A DNA stretch of 64,000 bases from Staphylococcus lutrae (GTDB lineage: Bacteria > Bacillota > Bacilli > Staphylococcales > Staphylococcaceae). Positions within the stretch are counted from its first letter, which is position 1, and the number at the start of each line of letters is the position of its first letter. The position numbers and the translations under genes are program-made. The notes under the pieces were generated by a model, which saw only the letters and a program-made list of their open reading frames with translations, was not told the origin of the DNA and searched no databases. The stretch covers positions 1,922,001-1,986,000 of the forward strand of contig NZ_CP020773.1 in assembly GCF_002101335.1 (NCBI RefSeq). Direction: 5' to 3'. Of this stretch, positions 1-8,614 are shown one piece after another.

Positions 1-1674
1 GAACAATTCAAAGGTCATTTAGGCGATAGTGCTGAAACATTATTTCAAGCACTTGCATTAGAAGACGAGGTTGAAACAGAGTTAGAAACAGTCTATGTCT
101 ATGCGCATTTAAAACAGGATCAAGATACAGCAAATGACAAATATACAGGTTTTGAAGCACGTGCACATCAATTAGCAATTAAACTCAGTTCAACATGGAG
201 TTTCCTAGTGCCTGAATTATTGCAAATTGATGAAAAAACAATTGAATCTTTTGTAGCTGAGCATGAAGGATTAAAACGTTTTGAATTTGATTTACAATTA
301 ATTAATCAAAAACGACCTCATGTATTAGATGCAGATAAAGAAAAATTGTTAGCTGAAGTGCAGGACGCACTTTCAACACCTAGCAATGTGTTTAGTATGT
401 TTGATAATGCAGATTTAACATTTGAAGATGTGACTGACAAAGATGGAAAAACGCATCCATTAACACAAGGGACTTTTATTAAATATTTAGAGTCAGATGA
501 TCGTGTGTTACGCCAATCTGCTTATAATGAAATGTATAAAGCTTATGGGAGCTATAATAATACACTCGCTGCAACATTAGCAGGTGAAGTGAAGAAGCAT
601 GTATTTAATGCACGTTCTCATAATTATAAAAGTGCACGTGGACAAGCATTAAGCAACAACCATATCCCAGAAGAAGTGTATGACAACTTAGTTAAAACCG
701 TACATAAATATCTACCGCTATTACATCGTTATACTCAATTGCGAAAAGAATTACTCGGTGTAGATGAATTGAAAATGTACGATATGTATACACCAATGGT
801 AAAAGATATCCAATTTGAGATGCCATATGATGAAGCCGTAGAGTGGATGTTGAAAGGTTTAGCACCAATGGGCGAAGAATATTTAAACGTGATCAAAGAA
901 GGGCTAGACAACAGATGGGTTGACGTTTATGAAAATAAAGGTAAACGTTCAGGCGCATATTCATCAGGTGCACATCAAACGAACCCATTTATTTTATTGA
1001 ACTGGTCGGATACTGTTTCTGACTTGTATACACTTGTTCATGAATTTGGACATTCAGCGCATAGTTACTTCAGTCGTAAAAATCAACCGTCCAATATGAG
1101 TGATTACTCTATTTTTGTTGCGGAAGTGGCATCAACATGTAATGAAGCGTTGTTGAGTCATTATATGGATCAGCATTTGGATGACAAACGTCGCTTATTG
1201 TTACTCAACCAAGAATTAGAGCGATTCCGTGCGACATTATTCCGTCAGACGATGTTTGCAGAGTTTGAACATAAAATTCATCAAATTGAAGAAGCGGGAG
1301 AGCCTTTAACCGCAACGCGTATGAATGAAGAATATGCAGCATTAAATCGTCAATATTTTGGCGACACAGTGGAAACAGATGAAAATATTAGTAAAGAATG
1401 GTCACGCATTCCGCATTTTTATATGAACTATTACGTTTATCAATATGCGACAGGTTACAGTGCTGCGCAAAGTTTGAGTCATCAAATTTTAACAGAAGGT
1501 CAACCTGCAGTAGAACGTTATATCAATGAATTTTTGAAAAAAGGAAGTTCGAATTATCCAATAGAAATTTTGAAAAATGCAGGTGTTGATATGACGACTC
1601 CAGAACCAATTGAAGATGCGTGTAAAGTGTTTGAACAAAAATTAGATACTTTTGAAAAATTAATGAAAGCTTGA
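1..1674 (+). CDS. pepF: Oligoendopeptidase F, 3' part (5' end outside window)
   Basis: The frame is open from base 1, so the gene starts outside the window; 557 codons are present, against about 600 residues usual for the family. The M3 zinc-peptidase motif HEFGH is at 1039-1053, followed by the conserved segment FVAEVASTCNEAL that supplies the third zinc ligand. PepF is a cytoplasmic metallopeptidase that cleaves short oligopeptides. In staphylococci it lies downstream of mecA and coiA and beside rsaE, and rsaE follows here. The gene looks intact to its TGA stop. Confidence 0.95.
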   Translation, partial: EQFKGHLGDSAETLFQALALEDEVETELETVYVYAHLKQDQDTANDKYTGFEARAHQLAIKLSSTWSFLVPELLQIDEKTIESFVAEHEGLKRFEFDLQLINQKRPHVLDADKEKLLAEVQDALSTPSNVFSMFDNADLTFEDVTDKDGKTHPLTQGTFIKYLESDDRVLRQSAYNEMYKAYGSYNNTLAATLAGEVKKHVFNARSHNYKSARGQALSNNHIPEEVYDNLVKTVHKYLPLLHRYTQLRKELLGVDELKMYDMYTPMVKDIQFEMPYDEAVEWMLKGLAPMGEEYLNVIKEGLDNRWVDVYENKGKRSGAYSSGAHQTNPFILLNWSDTVSDLYTLVHEFGHSAHSYFSRKNQPSNMSDYSIFVAEVASTCNEALLSHYMDQHLDDKRRLLLLNQELERFRATLFRQTMFAEFEHKIHQIEEAGEPLTATRMNEEYAALNRQYFGDTVETDENISKEWSRIPHFYMNYYVYQYATGYSAAQSLSHQILTEGQPAVERYINEFLKKGSSNYPIEILKNAGVDMTTPEPIEDACKVFEQKLDTFEKLMKA

Positions 1675-1738
1675 TAAGATTGAATCCGTTTACAATATGT
1701 CGGATTTGTGAAAGTTTTACTTTTAGGATTGAAATGGG

Positions 1739-1767
1739 TTGAAACAACGTGACACACATGATATATT
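1739..1767 (+). promoter_or_regulatory. Promoter of rsaE
   Basis: TTGAAA (1739-1744) and TATATT (1762-1767) are separated by 17 bases and place the start near 1774-1776, where the RsaE-like sequence begins. RsaE/RoxS is known to respond to SrrAB/ResDE; no operator for that system was identified here. Confidence 0.65.
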
Positions 1768-1775
1768 ATGAGCAT

Positions 1776-1872
1776 GAAATTAATCACATTACAAACATAC
1801 CCCTTTGTTTGAAGTGAAAAATTTCTCCCATCCCCTTTGTTTAGCGCCGTGTCGAAACACGGCGTTTTTTAT
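1776..1872 (+). ncRNA. rsaE: Small regulatory RNA RsaE (RoxS)
   Basis: This transcript of about 97 nucleotides begins with the GAAATTAATCACAT-type start and carries the C-rich unpaired motifs CATACCCCTTTG and TCCCATCCCC. These are the seed regions by which RsaE pairs with Shine-Dalgarno sequences. It ends in a GC-rich hairpin and T run. RsaE represses TCA-cycle, folate and amino-acid catabolism mRNAs in staphylococci and is the homologue of Bacillus RoxS. The position directly after pepF is the expected one. The identification rests on remembered sequence and synteny. Confidence 0.85.
1844..1872 (+). terminator. Rho-independent terminator of rsaE
   Basis: The arms GCCGTGT and ACACGGC are separated by a short CGAA loop and followed by a run of T. 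This defines the 3' end of the RNA. Confidence 0.85.
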
Positions 1873-1929
1873 ATTGGAAAATCTATCTGTTTAACGTAAC
1901 TCGGATAATGATATAGTGTTCAAAAAATA

Positions 1930-2264
1930 TGCCTGATACTTTTAACGGTTGGTGAGTTTATCACTGACCGTTATTTTTGTTTTAAATACAAAAATAGCAC
2001 AAATATCTCTATAATTGTAAGTGACTAAACCAACAAATTAAGGAGAGATATTCGTGCCTATGTATAATGATATATCAAAAATGATCAGAATAAAAGTATC
2101 AAATTTAAAAATCACTGAATGTTTAGGTATTCATGTCAAACCTTCAAGAACTTTCAATCATTGTTTTATAAAGGGGTTTTAACTTATCAACCTAAAGGTT
2201 GTGAGTGTTGTGGTATTAAGAATGAGCAACACAGTTATTAAAAATGGCTTTCGCTTTCGCAGTA
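1930..2264 (+). pseudogene. 5' fragment of an ISL3-family element
   Basis: This stretch matches the left end of the intact ISL3 element at 51497-52927. It has the inverted-repeat core ACGGTTGGTGA, then the untranslated leader, then the first roughly 70 codons of the transposase up to the CECC zinc finger. It contains extra bases near 2130, a lost base pair near 2233 and a duplicated TTTCGC near 2255, then the homology ends. It is a dead remnant at the left edge of the TOMM island. Confidence 0.85.
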
Positions 2265-2775
2265 AAACAATGATTTCCACTTTATAAATACATTTGATGG
2301 TAATAAGGTATATTAAAGACAAAATTAAAAGATAAAGATTTGACGTTTATAAATATGTTTACTTGCTTTCGGGGTTTTACTTTTCAGTATACTTATAAAT
2401 GTCCATTACTGTAAAGCCTAACTCTAACATTCGTTAATTATTGTTTTGTATGAATCTAATTTCTGTGGTTTTTTTAACGTAATTCTCTTACTTTGTTTTT
2501 CTAATTCCAATAAATTACAAGTTTTGTAGTGTTTTTTTATTGTTCTTGGATCATTTGTACTTTCTTCTTAATTCTGAATAATCGAGTTAAATATCTTTTA
2601 TAATGCAAAAAGACATTTTTTCATAAATATATATCTCAATCAAAAACCTCAAATGGAAAATCAATTTAATTGGTTTTCGTTAGATTGTTATTTTATAATT
2701 TAGAATTTTAAAAAAGTAGTAAAGAAGTATTTTCGCTTATCATTCAAAATATTCTAACTTTTCAGAAAATAATCA
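2265..2775. other. AT-rich stretch without an intact gene
   Basis: No start-to-stop gene is convincing here. On the minus strand (about 2385-2573) a short, broken reading frame gives DPRTIKKHYK and KKPQKLDSYKTIINE, then continues in another frame. This faintly resembles the N-terminal region of an IS21-type IstA transposase. It may be transposon debris; the similarity is by eye only. Confidence 0.3.
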
Positions 2776-2804
2776 TTGTAAATGTGCTTTTACAGTATTA
2801 TAAT
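2776..2804 (+). promoter_or_regulatory. Promoter of the TOMM precursor gene
   Basis: TTGTAA (2776-2781), a 17-base spacer and a perfect TATAAT (2799-2804) predict transcription from about 2811. That leaves a leader of about 124 bases before the precursor ATG. It is the best promoter in the interval and stands outside the insertion sequences, so the precursor may still be transcribed. Confidence 0.6.
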
Positions 2805-2934
2805 ATGTAAGTGAAAAAAGATTATGTGAATACATTTAAAGACCATAGGAAAGTTATATTTCTTTTACTTGGTTTATTAATAGGATTTCGAGACAGTCTT
2901 TTTTCTGATTTTAGTTTTAATGGTAGTGAAAAAA

Positions 2935-3045
2935 ATGGAAGAACAATTTGTAATTCGTAAACTAGAAATGGATGACTTTTTGGCAAGTGAACAAATGAAT
3001 TGGAATGTAACATTATGTTGCTGTCCATGTTGTTGCTGTTGTTAA
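2935..3045 (+). CDS. Streptolysin S-like TOMM precursor peptide, poly-cysteine core
   Basis: This 36-residue peptide has an acidic leader (MEEQFVIRKLEMDDF, then LASEQMNWNVTL) and the core CCCPCCCCC at the very C terminus. SagA-type precursors pair a charged leader, read by the scaffold protein, with a Cys/Ser/Thr-rich core that the YcaO enzyme turns into thiazolines and the dehydrogenase oxidises to thiazoles. Here all modifiable core residues are Cys, eight in total, interrupted by one Pro. GGTAGTGA at 2922-2929 is a degenerate ribosome site 5 bases before ATG; in-frame GTG 2926 and ATG 2920 are alternative starts. YcaO and SagB genes lie downstream, beyond an inserted IS. The gene is easily missed because of its size. 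Function is inferred; no close named homologue was recognised. Confidence 0.82.
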   Translation: MEEQFVIRKLEMDDFLASEQMNWNVTLCCCPCCCCC

Positions 3046-3085
3046 TTTGAAAAAGGGGGTGGGACATAATCCCCCTAGTTTGTTA

Positions 3086-3133
3086 AAAAAGCTCTGATTA
3101 GATGTCAAAAAACATTTAATCAGAGCTCTTTTT
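3086..3133 (+). terminator. Hairpin terminator at the left end of the IS1182-family element
   Basis: GCTCTGATTAGATGT and ACATTTAATCAGAGC form a 15-base-pair stem with one G-U pair, flanked by A and T runs, so it can work in both directions. It would stop transcription coming from the precursor promoter. Confidence 0.7.
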
Positions 3134-3210
3134 AGATATGACTTAAAAAAATAAAGCACTTCCCGTATAATTATTAATAACCACAAAAATAATAGACAGG
3201 GGTGCTTTAT

Positions 3211-4827
3211 ATGTACAAAAATTATAACATGTTTCAACTTACACTTCCAATAGAAACTGAGATGTCTTTTCCAGAAAATGATATCGTATTCATTATCAAC
3301 AAGCTGGTAGAATCTATTCCCCAAGAAGCTTTTAATCCATATTATAGCCAAAGAGGTCCTTCATCATACCACCCCAAAATGATGTTAAAAATCATACTGT
3401 ATGGTTATACTCATTCTGTTTTTTCAGGCCGAAGAATCGAACACCTTTTAAAAGATAGTTGCCGAATGATGTGGCTTGCGCAAGGCCAAACGCCAACTTA
3501 TAGAACAATCAATCGCTTTAGAGTGAACCCCCATATGATGAAATTTCTACATATTTTATTTGTCGGTTTAAGAGCACAATTATTAGAAGATAAACTCATT
3601 ACAGAGGATGTCATTTATATTGATGGCACAAAAATAGAAGCAAATGCGAATAAGTACACATTCCAATGGCTAGCTAATACGAAGCGTTTTAGTCAGTCTG
3701 TCATTGAAAAATCTACGGCATTATATGAGCAACTCGTTTCTGAAGAGATTATTCCTGAAATCAAGCGTGAATCTGGGCATGAATTAACAAGTGAAGAACT
3801 GAATCAAATAGAGACGCATTTAGGTTTTAAAGATGATGCGCTCACGTCTGAAATTGAAACGACTCAAGATGTAAAAACAAGAAAAAGCCTTAGAAAAGAA
3901 AGAAGTAAGGTGAGACAAAGTAAGAAAGCCGTCCAAGATTTTAAAGACCGTAAATTAAAATATGACAAACAAATGGAAATTTATGGCGACAGAAAAAGTT
4001 ATTCTAAGACTGATCATGATGCGACATTTATGAGAATGAAAGATGACCACATGAAAAATGGACAATTAAAACCAGGTTATAACTTACAAATAGCAACAAA
4101 TAATCAATTTATACTAGCCTACGGCGTGTATAATAAACCAGGAGATACGAGAACACTGGAGCCGTTTTTGAATGAAATGAAAGAATTATATGGTGACATT
4201 CCGGAGTATATCGTGGCAGATGCAGGTTACGGAAGTGAATACAACTATACCATGATACTAGATAAATTTGAGAAAACACCTTTGATCACTTATAGTATGT
4301 ATCTCAAAGAGAAGCAGCGTAAATATAAAAACAATCCATTTATTACTGCTAACTGGGAATACAACGAGATAGAAGATTATTACATATGTCCGAATAAGAA
4401 GACATTACATTTTCGAAGTTACAGAAAGAGAAGAGACGGATACGGTATTCAAAGAGATTTTAAATGATATGCATGTGAAGAGTGTGTGGGCTGTCCATTA
4501 CGAAGTCAATGTATGAAACAAAGTACTCACCCCAACACAAATAAAAGCTTATTTAAAAATCTAACTTGGGACTATTTTAAAGCTTTCACAAATAAGCAGC
4601 TTTCAGATCCAAAGAAAAAACACATTTATCAAAAGAGAAAGATAGATGTTGAATCAACTTTTGGAAATCTGAAGGCTAATTTGGGTTTCCAAAGATTATC
4701 GGTTCGCACTCAATCAAAAGTTGAATGTGAACTTGGCATCGCACTCATGGCAGTAAATATATGAAAACTGGCCAAAATTAGTGCTAGTTTTCGTTCGCTA
4801 ATTAAGAAAAAAGCCGTCAAATTCTAA
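3211..4827 (+). pseudogene. IS1182-family transposase, interrupted by two TGA stops
   Basis: The frame starts at ATG 3211 after GGGGTG. An alternative GTG lies at 3202. It encodes an IS1272-type DDE transposase (MYKNYNMFQLTLPIE, then DGTKIEANANKYT and VADAGYGSE). An in-frame TGA at 4465-4467 splits it, the frame continues through the zinc-like CEECVGCP motif, and a second TGA at 4762-4764 interrupts the C terminus before the natural stop at 4825-4827. Both stops are consistent with CGA-to-TGA transitions. The product would be truncated and probably inactive. Confidence 0.85.
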
Positions 4828-4854
4828 AAAATGAATTTTTGACGGCTTTTTCTT
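4804..4854 (+). terminator. Hairpin terminator at the right end of the IS1182-family element
   Basis: AAAAAAGCCGTCAAA pairs with TTTGACGGCTTTTT around an AT-rich loop and is followed by T residues. With the left hairpin it insulates the biosynthetic genes from the precursor promoter. Confidence 0.75.
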
Positions 4855-4908
4855 AATGGAACTGAAGGTCTGTGTCCCAGCCCCATCTTAAATTTGAGGG
4901 GATTTTTA

Positions 4909-5268
4909 ATGAGAACAGATATTGACGTAGTATCAAAGGATAACCGTATTTATTTAAAAATAGCCAAGAGTATATTTGAAATTCATGGATTAAGCAAAAG
5001 TAAAGTTTTATCAATTATCCAAGAAATTAAAAATGGAGATTTAAATTTTGATGATAAACTTTATAAGAAGCAAATATATGAATTATTAAGACAAAATCAC
5101 GGTTTGGAAAAATCCGAAAATACAGAACATTTATTAAGAGCGAAGAATATAAATATTTCAATAAATACTATAGAAAATAATATCATCGGTGTATGTGGAG
5201 ATGCAGACTTAGTTGAGAAATATATTTCTAAATACTCCTATGCGAAAAAAAATGATCAATTTAAATAA
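4909..5268 (+). CDS. TOMM E1-like scaffold (SagC-like), N-terminal part
   Basis: ATG 4909 is preceded by GAGGGG at 4896-4901; an upstream TTG at 4894 overlaps that site and is unlikely. The 119 residues fit the winged-helix peptide-binding N terminus of ocin-ThiF/SagC-type proteins, followed by the start of a Rossmann strand (NIIGVCGDADLVEKY). These proteins bind the precursor leader and present the core to the YcaO enzyme. The frame ends soon after an A8 run (5245-5252), and the rest of the protein continues in the next frame at 5252-5764. It is probably one ancestral protein of about 290 residues, now frameshifted or slippage-dependent. Confidence 0.6.
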   Translation: MRTDIDVVSKDNRIYLKIAKSIFEIHGLSKSKVLSIIQEIKNGDLNFDDKLYKKQIYELLRQNHGLEKSENTEHLLRAKNINISINTIENNIIGVCGDADLVEKYISKYSYAKKNDQFK

Positions 5269-5764
5269 TGATAAAGGTAATTTTGATATTGGTTTAATAA
5301 TAATCAGAAAATTCAACAGAAATAAGCAACTTATTTTAAATGAATATTTATCTAAATTAAATAAACCTTATATATCTTTAGTATACGAAGATTTATCATT
5401 TGTTATAGGTCCATACACCATTCCGAGAGTAACTTCATGTTTAGAGTGTAAAATCATAAGGGAAACTGATAATAACTATTATGGAGACATATTAAAATTA
5501 TTTAATAATTCTGATATAGACAGTAGGGAATTTGTATTAGATGAATTATTAGAATTAGGATTTTCTTATGTTAATACAATTATTTTTAAAAGGATTTTGC
5601 AAAGTAATGACGTGATTATTGAAAATGAAATTGCACAAAAAATCATGGAATACTCTTTTATGAATAGTTCTTGGAGAGAACATAATTTACTGAAAAGTAC
5701 AAAATGTAAGAATTGTTTCCCTGATTCCGAATATGATAATAGTGTTTTTGAGGTGAAGTTATAA
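5252..5764 (+). CDS. TOMM E1-like scaffold (SagC-like), C-terminal part
   Basis: This frame carries the hallmark of TOMM E1-like partners: VIGPYTIPRVTSCLECKIIR, matching the family pattern GP...P..T.CY.C...R, and a second Cys pair KCKNCFP near the end. Together these form the usual four-Cys zinc site. The likely starts, ATG 5240 and ATG 5252, lack a ribosome binding site and fall inside the upstream frame at the A8 run. That suggests the part is made by frameshifting or was cut off by an indel; removing one A would fuse the two frames. GAGGTGA near its end serves the next gene, ycaO. Confidence 0.65.
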   Translation: MINLNNDKGNFDIGLIIIRKFNRNKQLILNEYLSKLNKPYISLVYEDLSFVIGPYTIPRVTSCLECKIIRETDNNYYGDILKLFNNSDIDSREFVLDELLELGFSYVNTIIFKRILQSNDVIIENEIAQKIMEYSFMNSSWREHNLLKSTKCKNCFPDSEYDNSVFEVKL

Positions 5765-6985
5765 ATGAATTGTAATAAAGTAGATTCCTCATTATTTATT
5801 GATGAAAAATATGGATTGATAAAAAATATTTATAGTTTTCCTACTTATTATGGTTTGCCAAAGGTTTATGTCAAAATGGCATTTGGGGGGAATTATTCAA
5901 CTGCCGGATTTAATGCTAGTGGGGCGGGAATAACACCTGAAAATGCAGAGAACTCTGCTGTAGGTGAATATATTGAAAGATACTCTTGCTTACATCCAAA
6001 CAATTTAGAAGTTATAAAAGAAGGTATCAAGAAAATTGATCCTTCATATCTAAATAGTGAAGCTAGCAATAATTATGATGACTATAAATGGAAAGAGTGT
6101 TTAGATTGCGTAAATAACAAAATAGTTGCATTACCTGTCGATGCTATTTATTTAACCTATCGAAGTAATAAAACTAATAGATGGATAACAACTGCTACAG
6201 GAGCTGCGTGTGGTGAAAACCAATACCAGTGTATGTGGAAAGGAATTTCTGAGGTGTTAGAGCGCGACGCTTTTCAGTATATTTGGAGAAGGCAATTGCC
6301 ATGCAAGAGAATATCAATTGAAGCAAATACGATATTAAAAAAATATTTTGATAATTATATTAAGTGCTCGAATATAAAATTTAGATTATACAAAATGGAG
6401 TTAGATTGGAATGTTCCAGCAGTATTTGGTGTGGCAGAGTTCCAAAATGGTGGATGTGTTGTTGCTGCATGCGTTAGACATACTTGGATTGAAGCTTGTA
6501 AAAAAACACTGTTAGAATTGACACAAAGTATTATAGGTTATGCTGCAGTGGTTTTTAATAAAGAAAGAATCAGAATAGATAATTTCGATAACATTAATGA
6601 TTATCAAGATCATTCAATATTATATTTCAACGATAATATGTGTAAACATTTATATTTTTTAGATAAAGAAAATAAAGAGTTTAATATAAATGAAGAAGTA
6701 ATGGAAAAAGATGATAAAGAAATTTATGAACAACTTTTAAATGAAATGAAAAAAATAAAAAAGGATGTATATTATGTGGATGTTACTTCAAAAGAATTAA
6801 AACGAACTAATTGGTTAGTTGGGAAAACTATAATACCCAATATGCTTGATATTGAACCTAACTTCATAAAAGTATTAAAACATAAAAGATTAGAAGAAAT
6901 TGATGATAATTTAATTTCTAGAGGAATAAGAATTAAAGAAGAATTAAAAAATAATCAACCAATTGTACCACATCCTTTTCCATAA
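5765..6985 (+). CDS. YcaO-domain azoline cyclodehydratase (SagD-like)
   Basis: The 406-residue protein shows YcaO ATP-binding signatures: ENAENSAVGEYIERYS near residue 60 and SEVLERDAFQYIW near 160. It ends in NNQPIVPHPFP, the C-terminal PxPxP motif typical of TOMM cyclodehydratases. The enzyme uses ATP to cyclise Cys (or Ser/Thr) of a precursor into azolines, in complex with the E1-like protein encoded just upstream. GAGGTGA at 5750-5756 precedes the ATG. Its stop overlaps the following region by one base, indicating an operon. The frame is complete and looks intact. Confidence 0.93.
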   Translation: MNCNKVDSSLFIDEKYGLIKNIYSFPTYYGLPKVYVKMAFGGNYSTAGFNASGAGITPENAENSAVGEYIERYSCLHPNNLEVIKEGIKKIDPSYLNSEASNNYDDYKWKECLDCVNNKIVALPVDAIYLTYRSNKTNRWITTATGAACGENQYQCMWKGISEVLERDAFQYIWRRQLPCKRISIEANTILKKYFDNYIKCSNIKFRLYKMELDWNVPAVFGVAEFQNGGCVVAACVRHTWIEACKKTLLELTQSIIGYAAVVFNKERIRIDNFDNINDYQDHSILYFNDNMCKHLYFLDKENKEFNINEEVMEKDDKEIYEQLLNEMKKIKKDVYYVDVTSKELKRTNWLVGKTIIPNMLDIEPNFIKVLKHKRLEEIDDNLISRGIRIKEELKNNQPIVPHPFP

Positions 6986-7005
6986 TGAAATTGACGGAGG
7001 AAAAT

Positions 7006-7815
7006 ATGGAAGATTTTAAATCAACAATGATAAGTAATTATTATACAGGTTTAATAGGCCAAAACGCAATTCTTTTTCAAGAATTTCATCAAAATACTAA
7101 GCACAGTAAAGGTTATTTAATGAGAAATATGTATAAGTCTCGAACTCTTTTGAATAGTCGGAATTTTATAAAATCTTCAATAAATCCAGAAAAACATTAT
7201 ATTTTTCAACAGAGCTTTAATTTGAAGGGTCCAAGTAAAAAGTGTTTATTTAATTTACTTAATAATAGAAGGTCACAAGTTAAGATACCAACCACTAATT
7301 CGAGAATTACATTTGACATAATATCTAATTTATTTTGGTCAGGATATGGTAAAAATAAGAAAAATACACGAGTTATTCCATCAGCAGGTGCATTGTACCC
7401 ATTAGAGTTATATGGTATTGTATTTGACGATTATGAAGAATTGCCAAAAGGTTTATATCATTATAGTTCTGATAATCATTCTTTAAGCTTAATAAGTTCG
7501 AATTCAGAATTATTCAATATTTCAAATTATATAATGATGTTTCAAAATATGGGAAAACCGTCTATTATATTTTTTATCACAACTATATTTAAACGATCTA
7601 CATTTAAATATGATGATAGAGCATATAGATATATGCTAATAGAAGCAGGCGCAATGGCACAAAATATATCCTTAATGGCTACTGAATATAATTTGGTGAG
7701 TACATATATGGGAGGTACGGATGATTTTAAAGTTGAAACTTTACTAGGTGTAGACGGAAAGAATGAAAGTTTAATTAATTGTTTATTTATCACTAAAGAT
7801 GTGGAGGAACTATAA
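7006..7815 (+). CDS. SagB-type FMN-dependent azoline dehydrogenase
   Basis: ATG 7006 is preferred because GGAGG (6996-7000) sits at ideal spacing; an in-frame ATG at 6985 overlaps the ycaO stop but has no such site. The protein has about 269 residues and nitroreductase-fold SagB motifs: NNRRSQVKIP, PSAGALYPLELYGI, DDRAYRYMLIEAGAMAQN and LLGVDG. SagB oxidises thiazolines or oxazolines to aromatic azoles using FMN. The stop overlaps the next ATG (TAATG). It is slightly shorter than streptococcal SagB but retains the core motifs. Confidence 0.92.
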   Translation: MEDFKSTMISNYYTGLIGQNAILFQEFHQNTKHSKGYLMRNMYKSRTLLNSRNFIKSSINPEKHYIFQQSFNLKGPSKKCLFNLLNNRRSQVKIPTTNSRITFDIISNLFWSGYGKNKKNTRVIPSAGALYPLELYGIVFDDYEELPKGLYHYSSDNHSLSLISSNSELFNISNYIMMFQNMGKPSIIFFITTIFKRSTFKYDDRAYRYMLIEAGAMAQNISLMATEYNLVSTYMGGTDDFKVETLLGVDGKNESLINCLFITKDVEEL

Positions 7816-8228
7816 TGCCTAGAAAAACAATATTTTTTAAAAGGAGTAAACTTTTTAGTCACACATCGATATATATAAGGTTTGAATCAGAAGAGGATTT
7901 ATCGTATATGCATATACTTGAACATATACTTATTCACAAAATGAAGCGCGATAATATTATTGTCATTGATGGATGCTCTAATAGAAATTTTATAAAAATA
8001 ATAATTAGTGAAAAAACCCCTTTAGAAAATTTGTGTATTGATAAGTACTTAAATAATATAAGTGATAATGATATTCAATTGGCGGATTCTGAAATTCATC
8101 AAGAATTAGCTTTGCAAAAGTACGACGTTAGTCAATTATTATCATTAATAAGACAAAAACCATTAGAAGAGAAGTTAAAAATATCTTTAGACAATCTAAA
8201 TGATTGGTTAGTGTCAATAGCGGTTTGA
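7815..8228 (+). pseudogene. M16-like zinc peptidase, C-terminally truncated by an IS21 end
   Basis: GGAGG at 7803-7807 precedes ATG 7815, which overlaps the SagB stop. Within 137 codons there is HILEH, the inverted zinc motif HxxEH of M16 (insulinase/PqqF/AlbF-type) peptidases, and EIHQEL about 60 residues later in the place of the third ligand. M16 enzymes have domains of 200-400 residues, so only the first part remains. The frame runs into IS21-type end repeats near 8212, and its last codons are IS sequence. By position and family it may be the precursor leader protease. Family assignment is by motif only. Confidence 0.55.
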
Positions 8229-8503
8229 AAATGTTGTTTTATGGCGGTTTGAAAATGTCGTTTTTTGGCGGTTTAAGAATGACGTATGTTTAAACTTTTT
8301 TCACTTTTATAGTCTTTAAGTCGGTATGAATCGCCTGTAATTTTAAATATTTTTGAATGGTGAATAAGTCTATCAATAATGGCTGCTGACGCTATCTTGT
8401 TACTAAATGAGTCTCCCCAACTAGAAAATGGGATATTCGTCGTTATGATTGTGGATTTCATTTCATACCTGAGTGACATCAATTGATAGAAGAGGTCTGG
8501 ATT
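8212..8503 (-). mobile_element. Remnant of an IS21-family element
   Basis: Three tandem copies of a terminal motif, CGGTTTGAAAATG or variants, at about 8220, 8244 and 8268 resemble the repeated ends of IS21 elements. Next to them on the minus strand is the 3' end of istB. The rest of the element is missing; an IS3 element abuts at 8504. Confidence 0.75.
8273..8503 (-). pseudogene. IstB (IS21 helper ATPase), C-terminal fragment
   Basis: The last roughly 76 codons of istB are present: LFYQLMSLRYEMKSTIITTN, IPFSSWGD, then SAAIIDRLIHHSKIFKI. IstB is the AAA+ target-selection ATPase of IS21 elements. The Walker motifs and the istA gene are absent and the frame runs directly into the IS3 end, so nothing functional is left. 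Confidence 0.85.
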
Positions 8504-8614
8504 TGTGTCAAGAAATCGGACACAGTGAATTTATAATTTTACCTCGCTCTGCTCGGTTTCCTATTCAAAAATAAACTTATTAAATCATATAAGTTCATTT
8601 TTAAACAGGTCATT

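Larger units (their letters stand above)
3055..4884 (+). mobile_element. IS1182-family (IS1272-like) insertion sequence
   Basis: The element is bounded by GGGGGTGGGACA (3055-3066) and its near-perfect inverse TGTCCCAGCCCC (4873-4884), and carries one interrupted transposase gene. Each end has a terminator-like hairpin (about 3086-3133 and 4804-4854). No clear target duplication is seen, which fits the reported habit of IS1272 to insert without one; TTAATTTGA before and TTAAATTTGA after may be a chance resemblance. It separates the TOMM precursor from the biosynthetic genes. Confidence 0.85.

Noticed and set aside
2385..2573. Possible IstA-like fragment on the minus strand
   Set aside because: It has no start, a frame change and only a faint resemblance by eye; it is not listed as a gene.
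2811..2957. GTG frame overlapping the TOMM precursor (reads KKDYVNTFKDHRKVIF)
   Set aside because: It starts at the predicted transcription start with no ribosome site, and runs into the precursor in another frame. I treat it as chance.
3055..4899. TTAATTTGA / TTAAATTTGA as target duplication of the IS1182-family element
   Set aside because: The two are not identical and not directly adjacent to both ends; the element type usually makes no duplication.
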